From assembly GCA_946414465.1 (NCBI GenBank), contig CAMKOP010000002.1:62001-126000 (forward strand): 64,000 bases of DNA, written 5' to 3'. Shown here piece after piece: positions 24,829 to 34,029 of this stretch (the first letter of the stretch is position 1; every line of letters begins with the position of its first letter). The stretch comes from an uncultured Candidatus Saccharibacteria bacterium (GTDB taxonomy: Bacteria > Patescibacteriota > Saccharimonadia > Saccharimonadales > Saccharimonadaceae). Both the position numbers and the translations under genes were made by a program. The notes below the pieces were generated by a model. That model did not search any database. It worked only from the letters and a program-made list of their open reading frames with translations, and was not told the DNA's origin.

Positions 24829-27564
24829 ATGGCTAAGAAAGAGAAGAAACCGAGTGATAAACTCGCGGATAAGACCGCACTAACAAAATTTCTACAAGGT
24901 GTTTTTGGTGATGCGCAGAAAAAGATTTTGAAGCGTCTATGGAAAAAAGCACAAATAATCACCAAATTAGAACCGAAATATGAGAAGATGTCTGATGAAG
25001 AATTGGCTGGTCAGACGGAGATTTTTAAGGCTAAAATTAAAAAGGCTTTGAAGACAGCGCGAGCTGAGGAAGGTATTAATAAGACTGGTAAAAAACGTCC
25101 ACCAGTGGATGATACGAAAATATTAAATGAACTTTTGCCAGAGGTGTTTGCGGTAGCAAGAGAGGCTTCGAAACGTGTTTTGGGACTTCGACCATATGAT
25201 GTACAGTTAATTGGTGGTATGGTTTTGCACGAAGGCGCAGTGGCTGAGATGAAGACTGGCGAAGGTAAGACTCTCGTTGCGATGCTTCCAGCGTATCTTA
25301 ATGGTTTGACGGGTCGAGGTGTGCATGTGGTAACGGTGAATGATTATTTGGCGCAACGTGATGCGGGTTGGAATGGCCCGATTTATGATTTTCTTGGTCT
25401 ATCGGTTGGTGTGATTATTAACGAGGCCTCCTTTATTTATGATAAGGATTATGAAAATGATGAGCATGATGATGAGAGGTTTTCTCATTTAAAGCCTTGC
25501 ACGAGACGCGAAGCTTATGAAGCAGATATCACTTATGGAACTAATAATGAATTTGGGTTCGATTATTTGCGTGACAATATGACTTCAGAGGTACAATATC
25601 TAAGGCAACGAGAATTGAATTTCGCGATTGTAGATGAGGTGGATTCAATCTTGATTGATGAGGCGAGGACACCACTGATTATTTCGGCGCCGGCGGCGGA
25701 TAATCCGGAATCCTATTATCAGTTTGCTAAGGTTGCAAGTCGGTTAACACCAGAAGATTATATCTTTGATGAGAAACGTCGTTCGGTGACTCTGACTGAT
25801 AAAGGTATCGAAAAAATTCAGGATATTTTGGGTGTAGACAATCTGTATTCAACTAAAAATACGCGGTTAGTTTATCATTTGGAACAAGCGATTCGGGCGG
25901 AAATCGTGTTTAAGCGAGACAAGGATTATGTAGTGACTAATTCTGGTGAAGTAATTATCGTGGATGAGCATACTGGCCGTTTAATGCAGGGTCGACGCTA
26001 CAACGAGGGCTTGCATCAGGCGATTGAAGCTAAGGAAGGTGTAGCAGTAAAGCAAGAGTCGATGACGCTCGCGACGATTTCTTTCCAGAATTTCTTCCGT
26101 TTATATAAGAAACTATCCGGTATGACTGGTACGGCGTTTACTGAGGCAGAAGAATTTCAGCAGATTTATGCACTTGATGTGATCCAGATTCCGCCGAATA
26201 AACCGATTATTCGTGTCGATAAAGACGATTTGATTTATAAGACTAAAGCCGGTAAATTGAAGGCGATCGCGACTGAGATTAAAAAATACCATGATAAGGG
26301 TCAGCCAGTACTAGTTGGCTCCGGTTCGATTGCAAACAACGAAGAAATTGCGAGTTATCTTGATCAGTTTGGTTTGCCGTATGAAATTTTGAATGCTAAG
26401 AACAACGAGCGAGAGGCAGCGATTATTGCAAAGGCTGGTGAGAAAGGCGCGATTACGCTAGCAACTAACATGGCAGGTCGTGGTACAGATATAAAACTTG
26501 GTGAAGGCGTAAAGGAACTAGGCGGTCTTGTAGTAATTGGATCTGAACGTCATGATTCTAGACGCGTAGATAATCAGTTGAGAGGCCGAGGTGGTCGTCA
26601 GGGTGATCCGGGTACAACACAGTTCTTCGTGTCTTGTGAAGACGATTTGATGCGAATTTTCCAAGGTGATCGTGTGAAGGTATTAATGACGCGTCTTGGT
26701 GTAGATGAGGATATGCCGATTCAAACACGTGCGATTTCGAGAACACTTGAGGCAGCGCAGAAACGAATTGAAGGATTTAACTTCGATTCACGAAAGAACG
26801 TGGTGCAATACGATAACGTGATTAACCGGCATCGTAAAGTAGTTTATATGATGCGTCGGAAAATTTTGGAGGGTGATGATATTTATCCAGAGATTAAGCG
26901 ATTAATGCGAGAAGAAGTACAGATGTTGACGGAATTTTCGTCGCGCGTGAATAAGAAGTTTGACGAGGAATTTAAGGCAGTATTTGATTTTGATGATGAT
27001 CTGATTCACGGGATTGGATTAGTGCGCAAAGAAAAAGACCGTGAGAAAATGGCACTGGAGGCGGTAGAAGAAGCTTATAAAGAAAAGGAAGAAGAGTTTG
27101 GTGCCGAGACGATGCGTAAGGTTGAACGTGAGGTATATCTCAAGGTGCTTGATACTTTATGGATGCAACATCTTGAAAATATGCAACATCTGCGTGAGGG
27201 CATCCACTGGCGTAGTGTGGGTCAGCGTGACCCATTGGTAGAATATCGCTCAGAGTCGCAAAAGCTATTTGATGGTTTGCAACGGAATTTACGTGAAGAA
27301 GTATTAAAAATCTTACTCACAATTACGCCAGCGGAGGCTGCAGCAGATGATGTTACGGATGGTGAGGAGTATGAGTCCGAGCTTACCAAGATGGCTGAAT
27401 CACAGACTGAGAGAGGTGTACATGAGATTACTAAGGGGGAACGTAACTTGGATGATGAATTTAAGAAAAAGACACCTGGTACTAGACCGGTGCCAAGAAG
27501 AACGAGTAAAAAGTCTGCGTCAAAGAAGAAAAAGAAGAAATCTGGCAAGAAACGAAAGAAATAG
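24829..27564 (+). CDS. secA: Preprotein translocase ATPase SecA
   Basis: Motor that drives unfolded preproteins through SecYEG. The 911-aa protein has Walker A MKTGEGKTLVA, the DEAD-like Walker B VDEVDSILIDEARTPLIIS, the preprotein cross-linking domain, nucleotide-binding domain 2 with TNMAGRGTDIKLG and RGRGGRQGDPG, and the helical scaffold with WMQHLENMQHLREGIHWRS. The C-terminal SEC-C zinc motif is absent and replaced by a Lys/Ser-rich tail (last 35 residues). Shine-Dalgarno AGGAG. It supplies the export route for the many secreted proteins in this window. Confidence 0.97.
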   Translation: MAKKEKKPSDKLADKTALTKFLQGVFGDAQKKILKRLWKKAQIITKLEPKYEKMSDEELAGQTEIFKAKIKKALKTARAEEGINKTGKKRPPVDDTKILNELLPEVFAVAREASKRVLGLRPYDVQLIGGMVLHEGAVAEMKTGEGKTLVAMLPAYLNGLTGRGVHVVTVNDYLAQRDAGWNGPIYDFLGLSVGVIINEASFIYDKDYENDEHDDERFSHLKPCTRREAYEADITYGTNNEFGFDYLRDNMTSEVQYLRQRELNFAIVDEVDSILIDEARTPLIISAPAADNPESYYQFAKVASRLTPEDYIFDEKRRSVTLTDKGIEKIQDILGVDNLYSTKNTRLVYHLEQAIRAEIVFKRDKDYVVTNSGEVIIVDEHTGRLMQGRRYNEGLHQAIEAKEGVAVKQESMTLATISFQNFFRLYKKLSGMTGTAFTEAEEFQQIYALDVIQIPPNKPIIRVDKDDLIYKTKAGKLKAIATEIKKYHDKGQPVLVGSGSIANNEEIASYLDQFGLPYEILNAKNNEREAAIIAKAGEKGAITLATNMAGRGTDIKLGEGVKELGGLVVIGSERHDSRRVDNQLRGRGGRQGDPGTTQFFVSCEDDLMRIFQGDRVKVLMTRLGVDEDMPIQTRAISRTLEAAQKRIEGFNFDSRKNVVQYDNVINRHRKVVYMMRRKILEGDDIYPEIKRLMREEVQMLTEFSSRVNKKFDEEFKAVFDFDDDLIHGIGLVRKEKDREKMALEAVEEAYKEKEEEFGAETMRKVEREVYLKVLDTLWMQHLENMQHLREGIHWRSVGQRDPLVEYRSESQKLFDGLQRNLREEVLKILLTITPAEAAADDVTDGEEYESELTKMAESQTERGVHEITKGERNLDDEFKKKTPGTRPVPRRTSKKSASKKKKKKSGKKRKK

Positions 27565-27639
27565 CTCAATATTACTATTATAGCATAAGTATGATAAAAA
27601 GTCAAGCTTTACTGAAAATCGGAAAATGAGAGAGGTAAG

Positions 27640-28911
27640 ATGAAACATTCAGTCGAAGAAATACACTTAAAAAATGGTGCGAAGGGGCTATTGATAAATA
27701 TACCTGGTGCGTCGGTAATGTCAACACGAATTCAATTTCGGGCGGGTATGTTATATGCCAAGAACAAGGATGTCTATGAAATACCGCATGTGGTAGAACA
27801 TTTGGCATTTGGAGCGAATGCGAAATTTCGAGATGAACAGGCTTTTGAGGCGGAATTTACTAAAAACGGAGCGTATCACAATGCGTGGACTTCGGACATC
27901 TCGGTATGCTATGAGACAGAGTGTGCAGATTTTGAATGGGAAAGAATCATGGATTTGCAACAGGTGTCGATTTGTGAGCCGCGATTCAATGAAGAAGAAC
28001 TTAAGTCTGAAAAGGCAAATGTACGTTCAGAACTAACTGGATATATGAATGATTATTATCGATTATTGTGGCCGCGGGTACAACAGGCAGTAGGTGAAGA
28101 TATTCTGGATTTGTCGGAGCGGCTTAAGACGATTTCGAATATCGAATTGAAGGATATTAGAGAACACTATCGACGAACACATACGGCGTGTAATATGCGT
28201 TTTATTATCGCGGGGCGAATTCGGGGACGAAAACGTAAGATTATCAAGATGTTAGAAGGATGGAAATTGAAAGAAGGAAGAGAATTTGAGATTCCGGTGA
28301 CTGATTTACATTCTTCAGAGGCGGTATCGATACGGCGTAAAGATGCTTCGAATATTACATTTGGATTTTCACTGGTGACGCCAAGACATCTTAGTCCGGA
28401 GGAAGTGTTTGCGATGAACTGTCTGAATCATATTTTAAATGGTACGACTAATTCGAAAATCTTTGGGGCAGCGAGGAAGCGTGGGCTAGTGTATGGGATG
28501 GGTTCATCGGTGGCGAGTAATACGCATAATTCGTATTGGGATTTTGATGGGGAGGTAAATATCGAAAATGCGGAGGAATTGTTTGATTTGATACAGTTGG
28601 AGCTCATGAAAACTTTGAATGGTGAGATTCTAGATATGGATTTCTTGGCGGCGAAGTCTTACGCACTTGGGCGGATGCAGATGGGGGCGCAGACGCCGGC
28701 GCAGATTGCAGATTATTATGCGGATGGGTATTTTACTAATGGGACGATTGAAAAATATTATAATATGGCGAATATTATTAAATCGATTGATAAGTTTAGG
28801 ATGATTGAATTAGCGCGAGAGTTTGCGGGATCAGGGATCAAGGGATTTGCAGCGGTGTCCTCGACTGAGAAGGCATTTATTAGCGAACTTGAGACGAGAC
28901 TGAATTTTTAA
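27640..28911 (+). CDS. M16 family zinc metallopeptidase
   Basis: A 423-aa pitrilysin-type peptidase. The inverted zinc motif HVVEH (in IPHVVEHLAFG) supplies two His ligands and the catalytic Glu; the distal Glu is in SEKANVRSELTGY. Two M16 half-domains are present, the second (about 220-400) lacking the motif as is usual. It may process peptides or signal fragments; the location is likely cytoplasmic since no signal peptide is seen. Shine-Dalgarno GAGAGG; a weak promoter GCATAAGTATGATAAAA lies upstream. Confidence 0.9.
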   Translation: MKHSVEEIHLKNGAKGLLINIPGASVMSTRIQFRAGMLYAKNKDVYEIPHVVEHLAFGANAKFRDEQAFEAEFTKNGAYHNAWTSDISVCYETECADFEWERIMDLQQVSICEPRFNEEELKSEKANVRSELTGYMNDYYRLLWPRVQQAVGEDILDLSERLKTISNIELKDIREHYRRTHTACNMRFIIAGRIRGRKRKIIKMLEGWKLKEGREFEIPVTDLHSSEAVSIRRKDASNITFGFSLVTPRHLSPEEVFAMNCLNHILNGTTNSKIFGAARKRGLVYGMGSSVASNTHNSYWDFDGEVNIENAEELFDLIQLELMKTLNGEILDMDFLAAKSYALGRMQMGAQTPAQIADYYADGYFTNGTIEKYYNMANIIKSIDKFRMIELAREFAGSGIKGFAAVSSTEKAFISELETRLNF

Positions 28912-28955
28912 AATAGTATTGACATTTATTCAAATATGCGCTTTAATATAAGCAT

Positions 28956-30164
28956 ATGTGGAATTATTTAAAACAAAAACAAACAAAAATTCTAGTGGGT
29001 TTTTTATTGCTTGCTAGTGTGGGGGCGGCTACTTTTATAGTGGTGGGAATGAATAACAACGATAATAAAGAAACTGTGGCTACGCGTCAGGTAGATAAGG
29101 AACCTGAGGCGGATGACACGATAATCGCTGATGCTAGTGATGGATATAAAGAACCGCAGGGAGTGAGTGAGTCTAGTGGACCAGTTGTAGAGCAGGATAC
29201 CACTACGGTTAATCCGAGCGTGGCTAGCGTACCGATGAGTTTTGCGACGGCGACAGTTACTAATGTAGTGGTTGAGCTGGAGCCAGCGCGTGAGGAAACT
29301 CCGATTCAAGTAGCAAAGGCAGAAGCGCCAGAGGAAAAGATAGCAGTGGTGGATACTTCGGAAAAAGAAGAAGAGAGGGAGCGAAGTTTTGAAGGCGCGG
29401 TGAGTGTCCCTAGTCTCAAAGATGTAAATGAAGAAGAAGAGGCAAGAAGGGCGGAGGAAGTAAGAAAAGCAGAAGAGGAAGCAAGAAAAGCTGAGGAAGA
29501 GGCACGTGCCTTAGCAGAAGCAGAAGAGAAGGCTAAGGCTGAGGCAGAACAGGCAGACGAAGAGGACAAAGCTGAAGCTGAGGAAGAGGCACAGGCGGCA
29601 GAGGAAGCGAGAATTCAGGCTGAAGAGGAAGCAAGTAGGAAGGCTGAAGAGGAAGCACGAGCCTTAGCAGAGGCAGAGGCTTTAGAACAGATGCTCCATT
29701 CAGAACATTATGAGGGTAATGTATTCAGTGGGGCAAATACCTATCCATGGCAGGATGATTGTCCTGAAAAACAAGATTATTATGTGACTTATCTAGATGG
29801 GCATAAGATTGGTGGATATGTTTGTGAATGTGTGAGTTATGCAGGATGGAAAGCGTACGAAGCGTGGGGTATTCCACTAGGTTGGGGTCATGCTTATTCG
29901 TGGGATGATGGTGCGAGAGCAGATGGTAGATTTTATGTTGACCATACACCAGCAGCGAAGACGATTGGGCAAGTGGATGGGGGTGCGTATGGACATGTGT
30001 TTTGGGTAGAAAGCGTAAATCCGGATGGTTCGGTGAATGTGACTGAATATAATAATGCTTATGCGACGAGTCTTTATTCGGGTGTATATAGGTATGGTGA
30101 TTTTGGGGCGCGGATGATTTCAGCAAATGAAGCAAAGAATTATAATTATATTCATTTAAGATAA
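28956..30164 (+). CDS. Membrane-anchored coiled-coil CHAP-domain peptidoglycan hydrolase
   Basis: A 402-aa protein with an N-terminal transmembrane anchor (about 12-31), a long extracytoplasmic linker, an Ala/Glu-rich coiled coil (about 150-245, repeats of KAEEEARALAEAE) and a C-terminal CHAP domain (about 255-402) with catalytic Cys in VCECVSYAGWKAYEAWG, His in YGHVFWVESV and Asn/Glu in NVTEYN. CHAP enzymes cut peptide bridges in peptidoglycan; the layout resembles cell-division hydrolases. Promoter: TTGACA at 28919-28924 and TAATAT ending 6 nt before ATG. Overlaps murD at the 3' end by 9 nt. Confidence 0.88.
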   Translation: MWNYLKQKQTKILVGFLLLASVGAATFIVVGMNNNDNKETVATRQVDKEPEADDTIIADASDGYKEPQGVSESSGPVVEQDTTTVNPSVASVPMSFATATVTNVVVELEPAREETPIQVAKAEAPEEKIAVVDTSEKEEERERSFEGAVSVPSLKDVNEEEEARRAEEVRKAEEEARKAEEEARALAEAEEKAKAEAEQADEEDKAEAEEEAQAAEEARIQAEEEASRKAEEEARALAEAEALEQMLHSEHYEGNVFSGANTYPWQDDCPEKQDYYVTYLDGHKIGGYVCECVSYAGWKAYEAWGIPLGWGHAYSWDDGARADGRFYVDHTPAAKTIGQVDGGAYGHVFWVESVNPDGSVNVTEYNNAYATSLYSGVYRYGDFGARMISANEAKNYNYIHLR

Positions 30165-31385
30165 ATTATTGATGAAATCTTGGAATTTGGCACCACGGTC
30201 GTAAACGTTTTCGAACATGTCAAAAGAAGCGGCGGCGGGAGACATTAGGATGATGGCTTTGTCATATTCCTCGGCTTTAGCGCGGGCGGTGGTGATAGCT
30301 TCTTTGAGTGATTCCGCAAGTATGAAGCGATCGTCTTGATAATTTTTGGCGAGTTCATGGCCGGATTCGCCGATAAGGACAATATGTTTGAGATTTTTGG
30401 CTTTTAAAATGTCGTAGATTTCGGGAAGATCTTGATAGTCGGTCTTGTCGCGGCCGCCAAGAATGATAATAACATTATCATCTGGGAAGGAATTGACGGC
30501 GACGCGGGTAGAAGCAGGATTGGTGGAAAAATTATCATCGTAGTATTTGACATTACCTAGAGTGCGGAGGTATTCGAGGCGGTGGGGGAGGCCCTTGAAG
30601 TTTTTGAGACCCTCTAGAATCTCTTTTTTGTTATTGCTTAAATATTCATCTGGTGAGATATTCTTGAGGCAGGCGACTGCAGCAATGGCGGCAATACAGT
30701 TGTTTTGATTGTGCTCACCGGGGATGGTGATGGCATTTTTGATATCATCTGGGATAGGGAATGGATAGGGGATTTTCTGGGCTTTGGATGCGTCGGCGAT
30801 TTTGACAGATTCGGGATTATCTTTGTAATAGATGAGATAGTCTGAGGTAGTCTGATGTTTAGTAATATTAGCCTTGGCATTTAGATAATCGTCGTAATCC
30901 TTGTGGACGTTAAGATGGTCGGGCTCTAAATGGCCGAGAATGGCGATATGGGGGGATTTTTCAAGATCCCAGAGTTGGAAACTGGATAATTCGTAGATAA
31001 CTACGGAGTTTTCAGTGAGATTATCGAGAATGTCGATAGCAGGCGAGCCGATATTGCCGACAAGATGAGTATCGATATGTTCGGCGTCGAGCAAGGCTTT
31101 AATGAAAGTACAGGTGGTACCTTTGCCTTTGGTAGCGGTAACACCGATAATAGGGCAGGGGCAGTGATCGAAGAAATATTTAGTAATTGATGTTTCGTTA
31201 TTAAGATGGAGTGGAGGGACGGAAGGGCTGCGAAATACCATATCATAGGATGAATAATCCCTCTGTTTGATTTCATCGGGTGTAAAGTTTTCAAAAATAT
31301 CACATTCTAGGTCTTGGAAGTGTGATTTAAAATATTTTTCGGTGGCTTGGCCTTCTTTGCCTAGCCCTAGCAGTGCGATCTTCAT
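30156..31385 (-). CDS. murD: UDP-N-acetylmuramoylalanine--D-glutamate ligase
   Basis: Adds D-glutamate to UDP-MurNAc-L-alanine in peptidoglycan precursor synthesis. The 409-aa protein has the Mur ligase ATP loop IIGVTATKGKGTTCTFI (split near residue 100), GEHNQNNCIAAIAA, YDDNFSTNPAS and the C-terminal ILGGRDKTDY. Minus-strand TATAAT (31397-31392) ends 6 nt before ATG. It lies just downstream of murI, which makes its substrate, but has its own promoter. Confidence 0.94.
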   Translation of the reverse strand: MKIALLGLGKEGQATEKYFKSHFQDLECDIFENFTPDEIKQRDYSSYDMVFRSPSVPPLHLNNETSITKYFFDHCPCPIIGVTATKGKGTTCTFIKALLDAEHIDTHLVGNIGSPAIDILDNLTENSVVIYELSSFQLWDLEKSPHIAILGHLEPDHLNVHKDYDDYLNAKANITKHQTTSDYLIYYKDNPESVKIADASKAQKIPYPFPIPDDIKNAITIPGEHNQNNCIAAIAAVACLKNISPDEYLSNNKKEILEGLKNFKGLPHRLEYLRTLGNVKYYDDNFSTNPASTRVAVNSFPDDNVIIILGGRDKTDYQDLPEIYDILKAKNLKHIVLIGESGHELAKNYQDDRFILAESLKEAITTARAKAEEYDKAIILMSPAAASFDMFENVYDRGAKFQDFINNLS

Positions 31386-31404
31386 ATGTCTATTATAATA
31401 GATT

Positions 31405-32073
31405 TTAGTGTTTTTGGGAGTTTTTTATTAGTTTTCCGAGTTGGTGGATGACGCCTTGATTACCATCGATTAATTTGGCGTGTTGGAAAAACGAATGAAT
31501 TTGGTCTTTAATAAGTGAGTAGTGAGTGCAGCCAAGTACGATTGTATCTGGGGTAGTTTGGACTTCACTGAATATTGTTTTGAGAGTGTCGATAATAGGG
31601 GCGAAATTGTGGTCATTGTAATTGTGCTCGATGGTATCGGCGAGGTGTGGGCAAGGTAAGAGTTGAATGATTTGGTCTGGTTTTTGGTTCTCTTTGAGAA
31701 GAGTTTTGGTGCGTTCGGATTTAATTGTGCCAGGAGTAGCCATGACGAGGATGTTCTGGCTGTTGGACTCGGTAGCTAATTTGATGGCTGGCTCGGTGCC
31801 GATGAATTGAATTTTGGGATATTTATTTCTGAGATAGGAAATACATCTGGTGGTGGCGGTATTACAGGCAATAATAATGATTTCTGCGCCCCAGTTTTGG
31901 AGTTCGTCGACGTTTTTTGAGACAATTTTTTGAAGCTCTAGGCTGGATTTCTCACCGTAAGGACAGTTTTTGGAGTCGGCGATATAGAAATACTCTTCGT
32001 GAGGAAAAGCTTGTTTGGCGGCTTCTAAAATAGTGGTGCCGCCAATACCCGAATCAAATAAGCCAATTTTCAT
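31405..32073 (-). CDS. murI: Glutamate racemase
   Basis: Interconverts L- and D-glutamate, supplying MurD. The 222-aa protein starts MKIGLFDSGIGGTTILEA and has the two catalytic cysteines in ACNTAT and LGCTHY, plus NCPYGEKS and DGNQGVIHQL. The frame extends 13 codons upstream, but that part is atypical; the start at 32073 gives the family N-terminus, with a TATAGT box about 15 nt upstream. It is somewhat shorter than most MurI proteins. Confidence 0.93.
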   Translation of the reverse strand: MKIGLFDSGIGGTTILEAAKQAFPHEEYFYIADSKNCPYGEKSSLELQKIVSKNVDELQNWGAEIIIIACNTATTRCISYLRNKYPKIQFIGTEPAIKLATESNSQNILVMATPGTIKSERTKTLLKENQKPDQIIQLLPCPHLADTIEHNYNDHNFAPIIDTLKTIFSEVQTTPDTIVLGCTHYSLIKDQIHSFFQHAKLIDGNQGVIHQLGKLIKNSQKH

Positions 32074-32168
32074 ATCTTTAGAAATATTACTATAAAAAAG
32101 ACTTAAAATCAATTGAACTTATGCTATACTTACTATAAGTACAATTAAACAGAAAGGTTATACTAGGC

Positions 32169-33929
32169 ATGAAAAATAATATTATTGCTACTCTTGGAGG
32201 ACTAGCTATTATTTCTGTGATTTCTACCCTAAGTTTATCTACTGCCTTCGCCACCGACACCAACACCTCTCAAGACAACGTAACTGTTTCTGTCCCAGTC
32301 TCCTGTACCATGAATGGTACTGGTATGACTTCCCATAATGCTAATATACCAAATGGTACCTATCAAGCAGATATAGGTACTACTACCCTTAAAACCTTCT
32401 GTAATGATAATCAAGGCTTTGCTATCTATGCCATAGGCTATACTAATGAAGAATATGGTAATACTACCCTCATAGGAGCTACAGGAGGACAAACTATAGT
32501 AACTGGTACTGCTACAACTACAGGCAGTCCTGATGTATCTAACTGGGCAGTTAAACTCGCTACAGACTCTACTGCTACCTATCCATTAACACTAGATAAT
32601 AGTTTTGGAAGTTATAGCAATGTACCATCATCATATACTAAAGTAGCTCATAGAGACTCTGGCACTGATCTAGGTAGCTCTGCTACAGGTGCTTCTCTCA
32701 CTACAACCTATGCAGCTTATATTAGTAAAACCCAACAAGCTGATACTTATAATGGGAAGGTGAAGTTTACGTTGGTGCATCCGGCGAGTGAAGAACCACT
32801 CCAGCCTCAACCTGCTACTGCTGGATGCATCAATTACTTTGCTAATGCATCTAGTGCTATAGGTGAAATGGGTTGTCAGTCTGCAACCAATAATGCGTCA
32901 ACAACTCTCTGGGCATCTAACTTCAAACGCGATGGTTATGGCTTTGCTGGTTGGAATGATAAATTTGATTATTCTGGTAACTACTATGGTCCTAATGAGA
33001 CTATCACTGCTCCAAGTGATGTACAAACTAACGGCCTCTCACTCTATGCAGTCTGGATCAAATCCGCTGGTGCTATCAAAAACTGGAATGGTTGCTCCTC
33101 ACTTACTAAGGCAGACCAAGCTACTAATATTCTCAGTCAAAGCATTACTGCTCTCACAGATGAAAGAGATAACAACACCTACGCCGTAGCTAAACTCGTC
33201 GATGGTAAATGCTGGATGATAGAAAACTTACGCCTAGCAGACAAGGATAGTAGTAATAACGACATTAATCTATCTAGCACCAACACCCATAATCCATCCC
33301 TTCCAATCACTAATGTCTACGATGCTACTAATCCAACCACTTCCAACCATCTCTCAGCTACTACAGATCCAACCACCACTGCCTGGTGTACAGCCAACTC
33401 TTCTGCCTGTGATGACCAATCTATGCTAGCCACCAATAACACCACTCTCTTCACTAATAATACTGCCTCCAACTACAGTGCATCTAGAAACGTATACAGC
33501 TATGGCAACTATTACAACTGGTACTCTGCTACAGGTGGTCATGGTAAATATGGTAGTTCCTACGATTCTAGCTATACTGCCCCTGGTGATATTTGCCCAG
33601 CAGGCTGGCATCTACCAACAGGCAAAGGTGCTACAGGTGACTTTGGTGTCCTAGATATTGCTTTAGGTGGTACGGGTGCTTCTCAGTCTGGTGATGCTGG
33701 TAAAGCTATGTCTCTAATTTATCGTTCTTACCCAAACAACTTCGTCTATTCCGGGTACGTGAATGCGTCGGTCTACTACCGTAATACATACGGGGGCTAT
33801 TGGTCGTCTTCGGCGTACAGTAGCAGCGACGCCTACGCCTTGGGCTTCTACAGTAGCAGCGTCTACCTAGGCACGAGCAGCAGCGGCAAGTACTACGGGT
33901 GGATGGCGCGTTGCGTCGCTGGCAATTAG
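32169..33929 (+). CDS. Secreted FISUMP-domain protein with DGR-like variable C-terminus
   Basis: A 586-aa exported protein: signal peptide (about 1-28), an N-terminal domain (35-205) homologous to the one at 12765, one InlB-like module (257-297, YGFAGWNDKFDYSGNYYG) and a FISUMP domain (325-586). Most of the gene is C/A-rich and G-poor, with one G-rich patch near 32755-32800. The last 180 bp switch to GC-rich DNA dominated by TAC, AGC, GGC and GAC codons (YWSSSAYSSSDAYALGFYSS). That is the look of a diversity-generating-retroelement variable region in a C-type-lectin-like target. Shine-Dalgarno AAAGG with TGCTATACT upstream. Confidence 0.8.
   Translation: MKNNIIATLGGLAIISVISTLSLSTAFATDTNTSQDNVTVSVPVSCTMNGTGMTSHNANIPNGTYQADIGTTTLKTFCNDNQGFAIYAIGYTNEEYGNTTLIGATGGQTIVTGTATTTGSPDVSNWAVKLATDSTATYPLTLDNSFGSYSNVPSSYTKVAHRDSGTDLGSSATGASLTTTYAAYISKTQQADTYNGKVKFTLVHPASEEPLQPQPATAGCINYFANASSAIGEMGCQSATNNASTTLWASNFKRDGYGFAGWNDKFDYSGNYYGPNETITAPSDVQTNGLSLYAVWIKSAGAIKNWNGCSSLTKADQATNILSQSITALTDERDNNTYAVAKLVDGKCWMIENLRLADKDSSNNDINLSSTNTHNPSLPITNVYDATNPTTSNHLSATTDPTTTAWCTANSSACDDQSMLATNNTTLFTNNTASNYSASRNVYSYGNYYNWYSATGGHGKYGSSYDSSYTAPGDICPAGWHLPTGKGATGDFGVLDIALGGTGASQSGDAGKAMSLIYRSYPNNFVYSGYVNASVYYRNTYGGYWSSSAYSSSDAYALGFYSSSVYLGTSSSGKYYGWMARCVAGN
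33751..33929 (+). other. Candidate DGR variable region (VR)
   Basis: Encodes residues 528-586 of the FISUMP protein. Codons are biased to those reachable from AAC or AAT by changing adenines (TAC, AGC, AGT, GAC, GGC), clustered at surface-like positions, and end in a constant GCGTTGCGTCGCTGG stretch. That stretch is nearly repeated at the end of the paralogue at 2331 (GCGTTGTATCGCTGG). No template repeat or reverse transcriptase is visible in this window, so the call is inference from codon pattern and domain type. Confidence 0.45.
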
Positions 33930-33980
33930 TGATGATTTGATTGATTGAGGATTTCACGGGCTTCTGGGACGGAGTGGGTT
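33926..33980 (-). pseudogene. Remnant of a dus 3' end
   Basis: Read on the minus strand this encodes THSVPEAREILNQSNHH then a stop. It matches the C-terminus THSVSEAREILKTYEHQK of the intact dus gene 0.6 kb away. Homology stops abruptly at 33981. Its stop codon overlaps the FISUMP stop, so a dus gene once ended here, convergent with the FISUMP gene. Confidence 0.7.
33947..33980 (+). repeat. Direct repeat, left copy (dus 3' end)
   Basis: 34-bp copy, 29 of 34 positions identical to 34521-34554 (for example GAGGATTTC and CGGGCTTC are shared). The two copies flank the nuclease gene cassette. Confidence 0.7.
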
Positions 33981-34029
33981 GACTGGTAGGGGGTTGAAAT
34001 GATTATAACTCTGTGTTATTTTGTACGCC

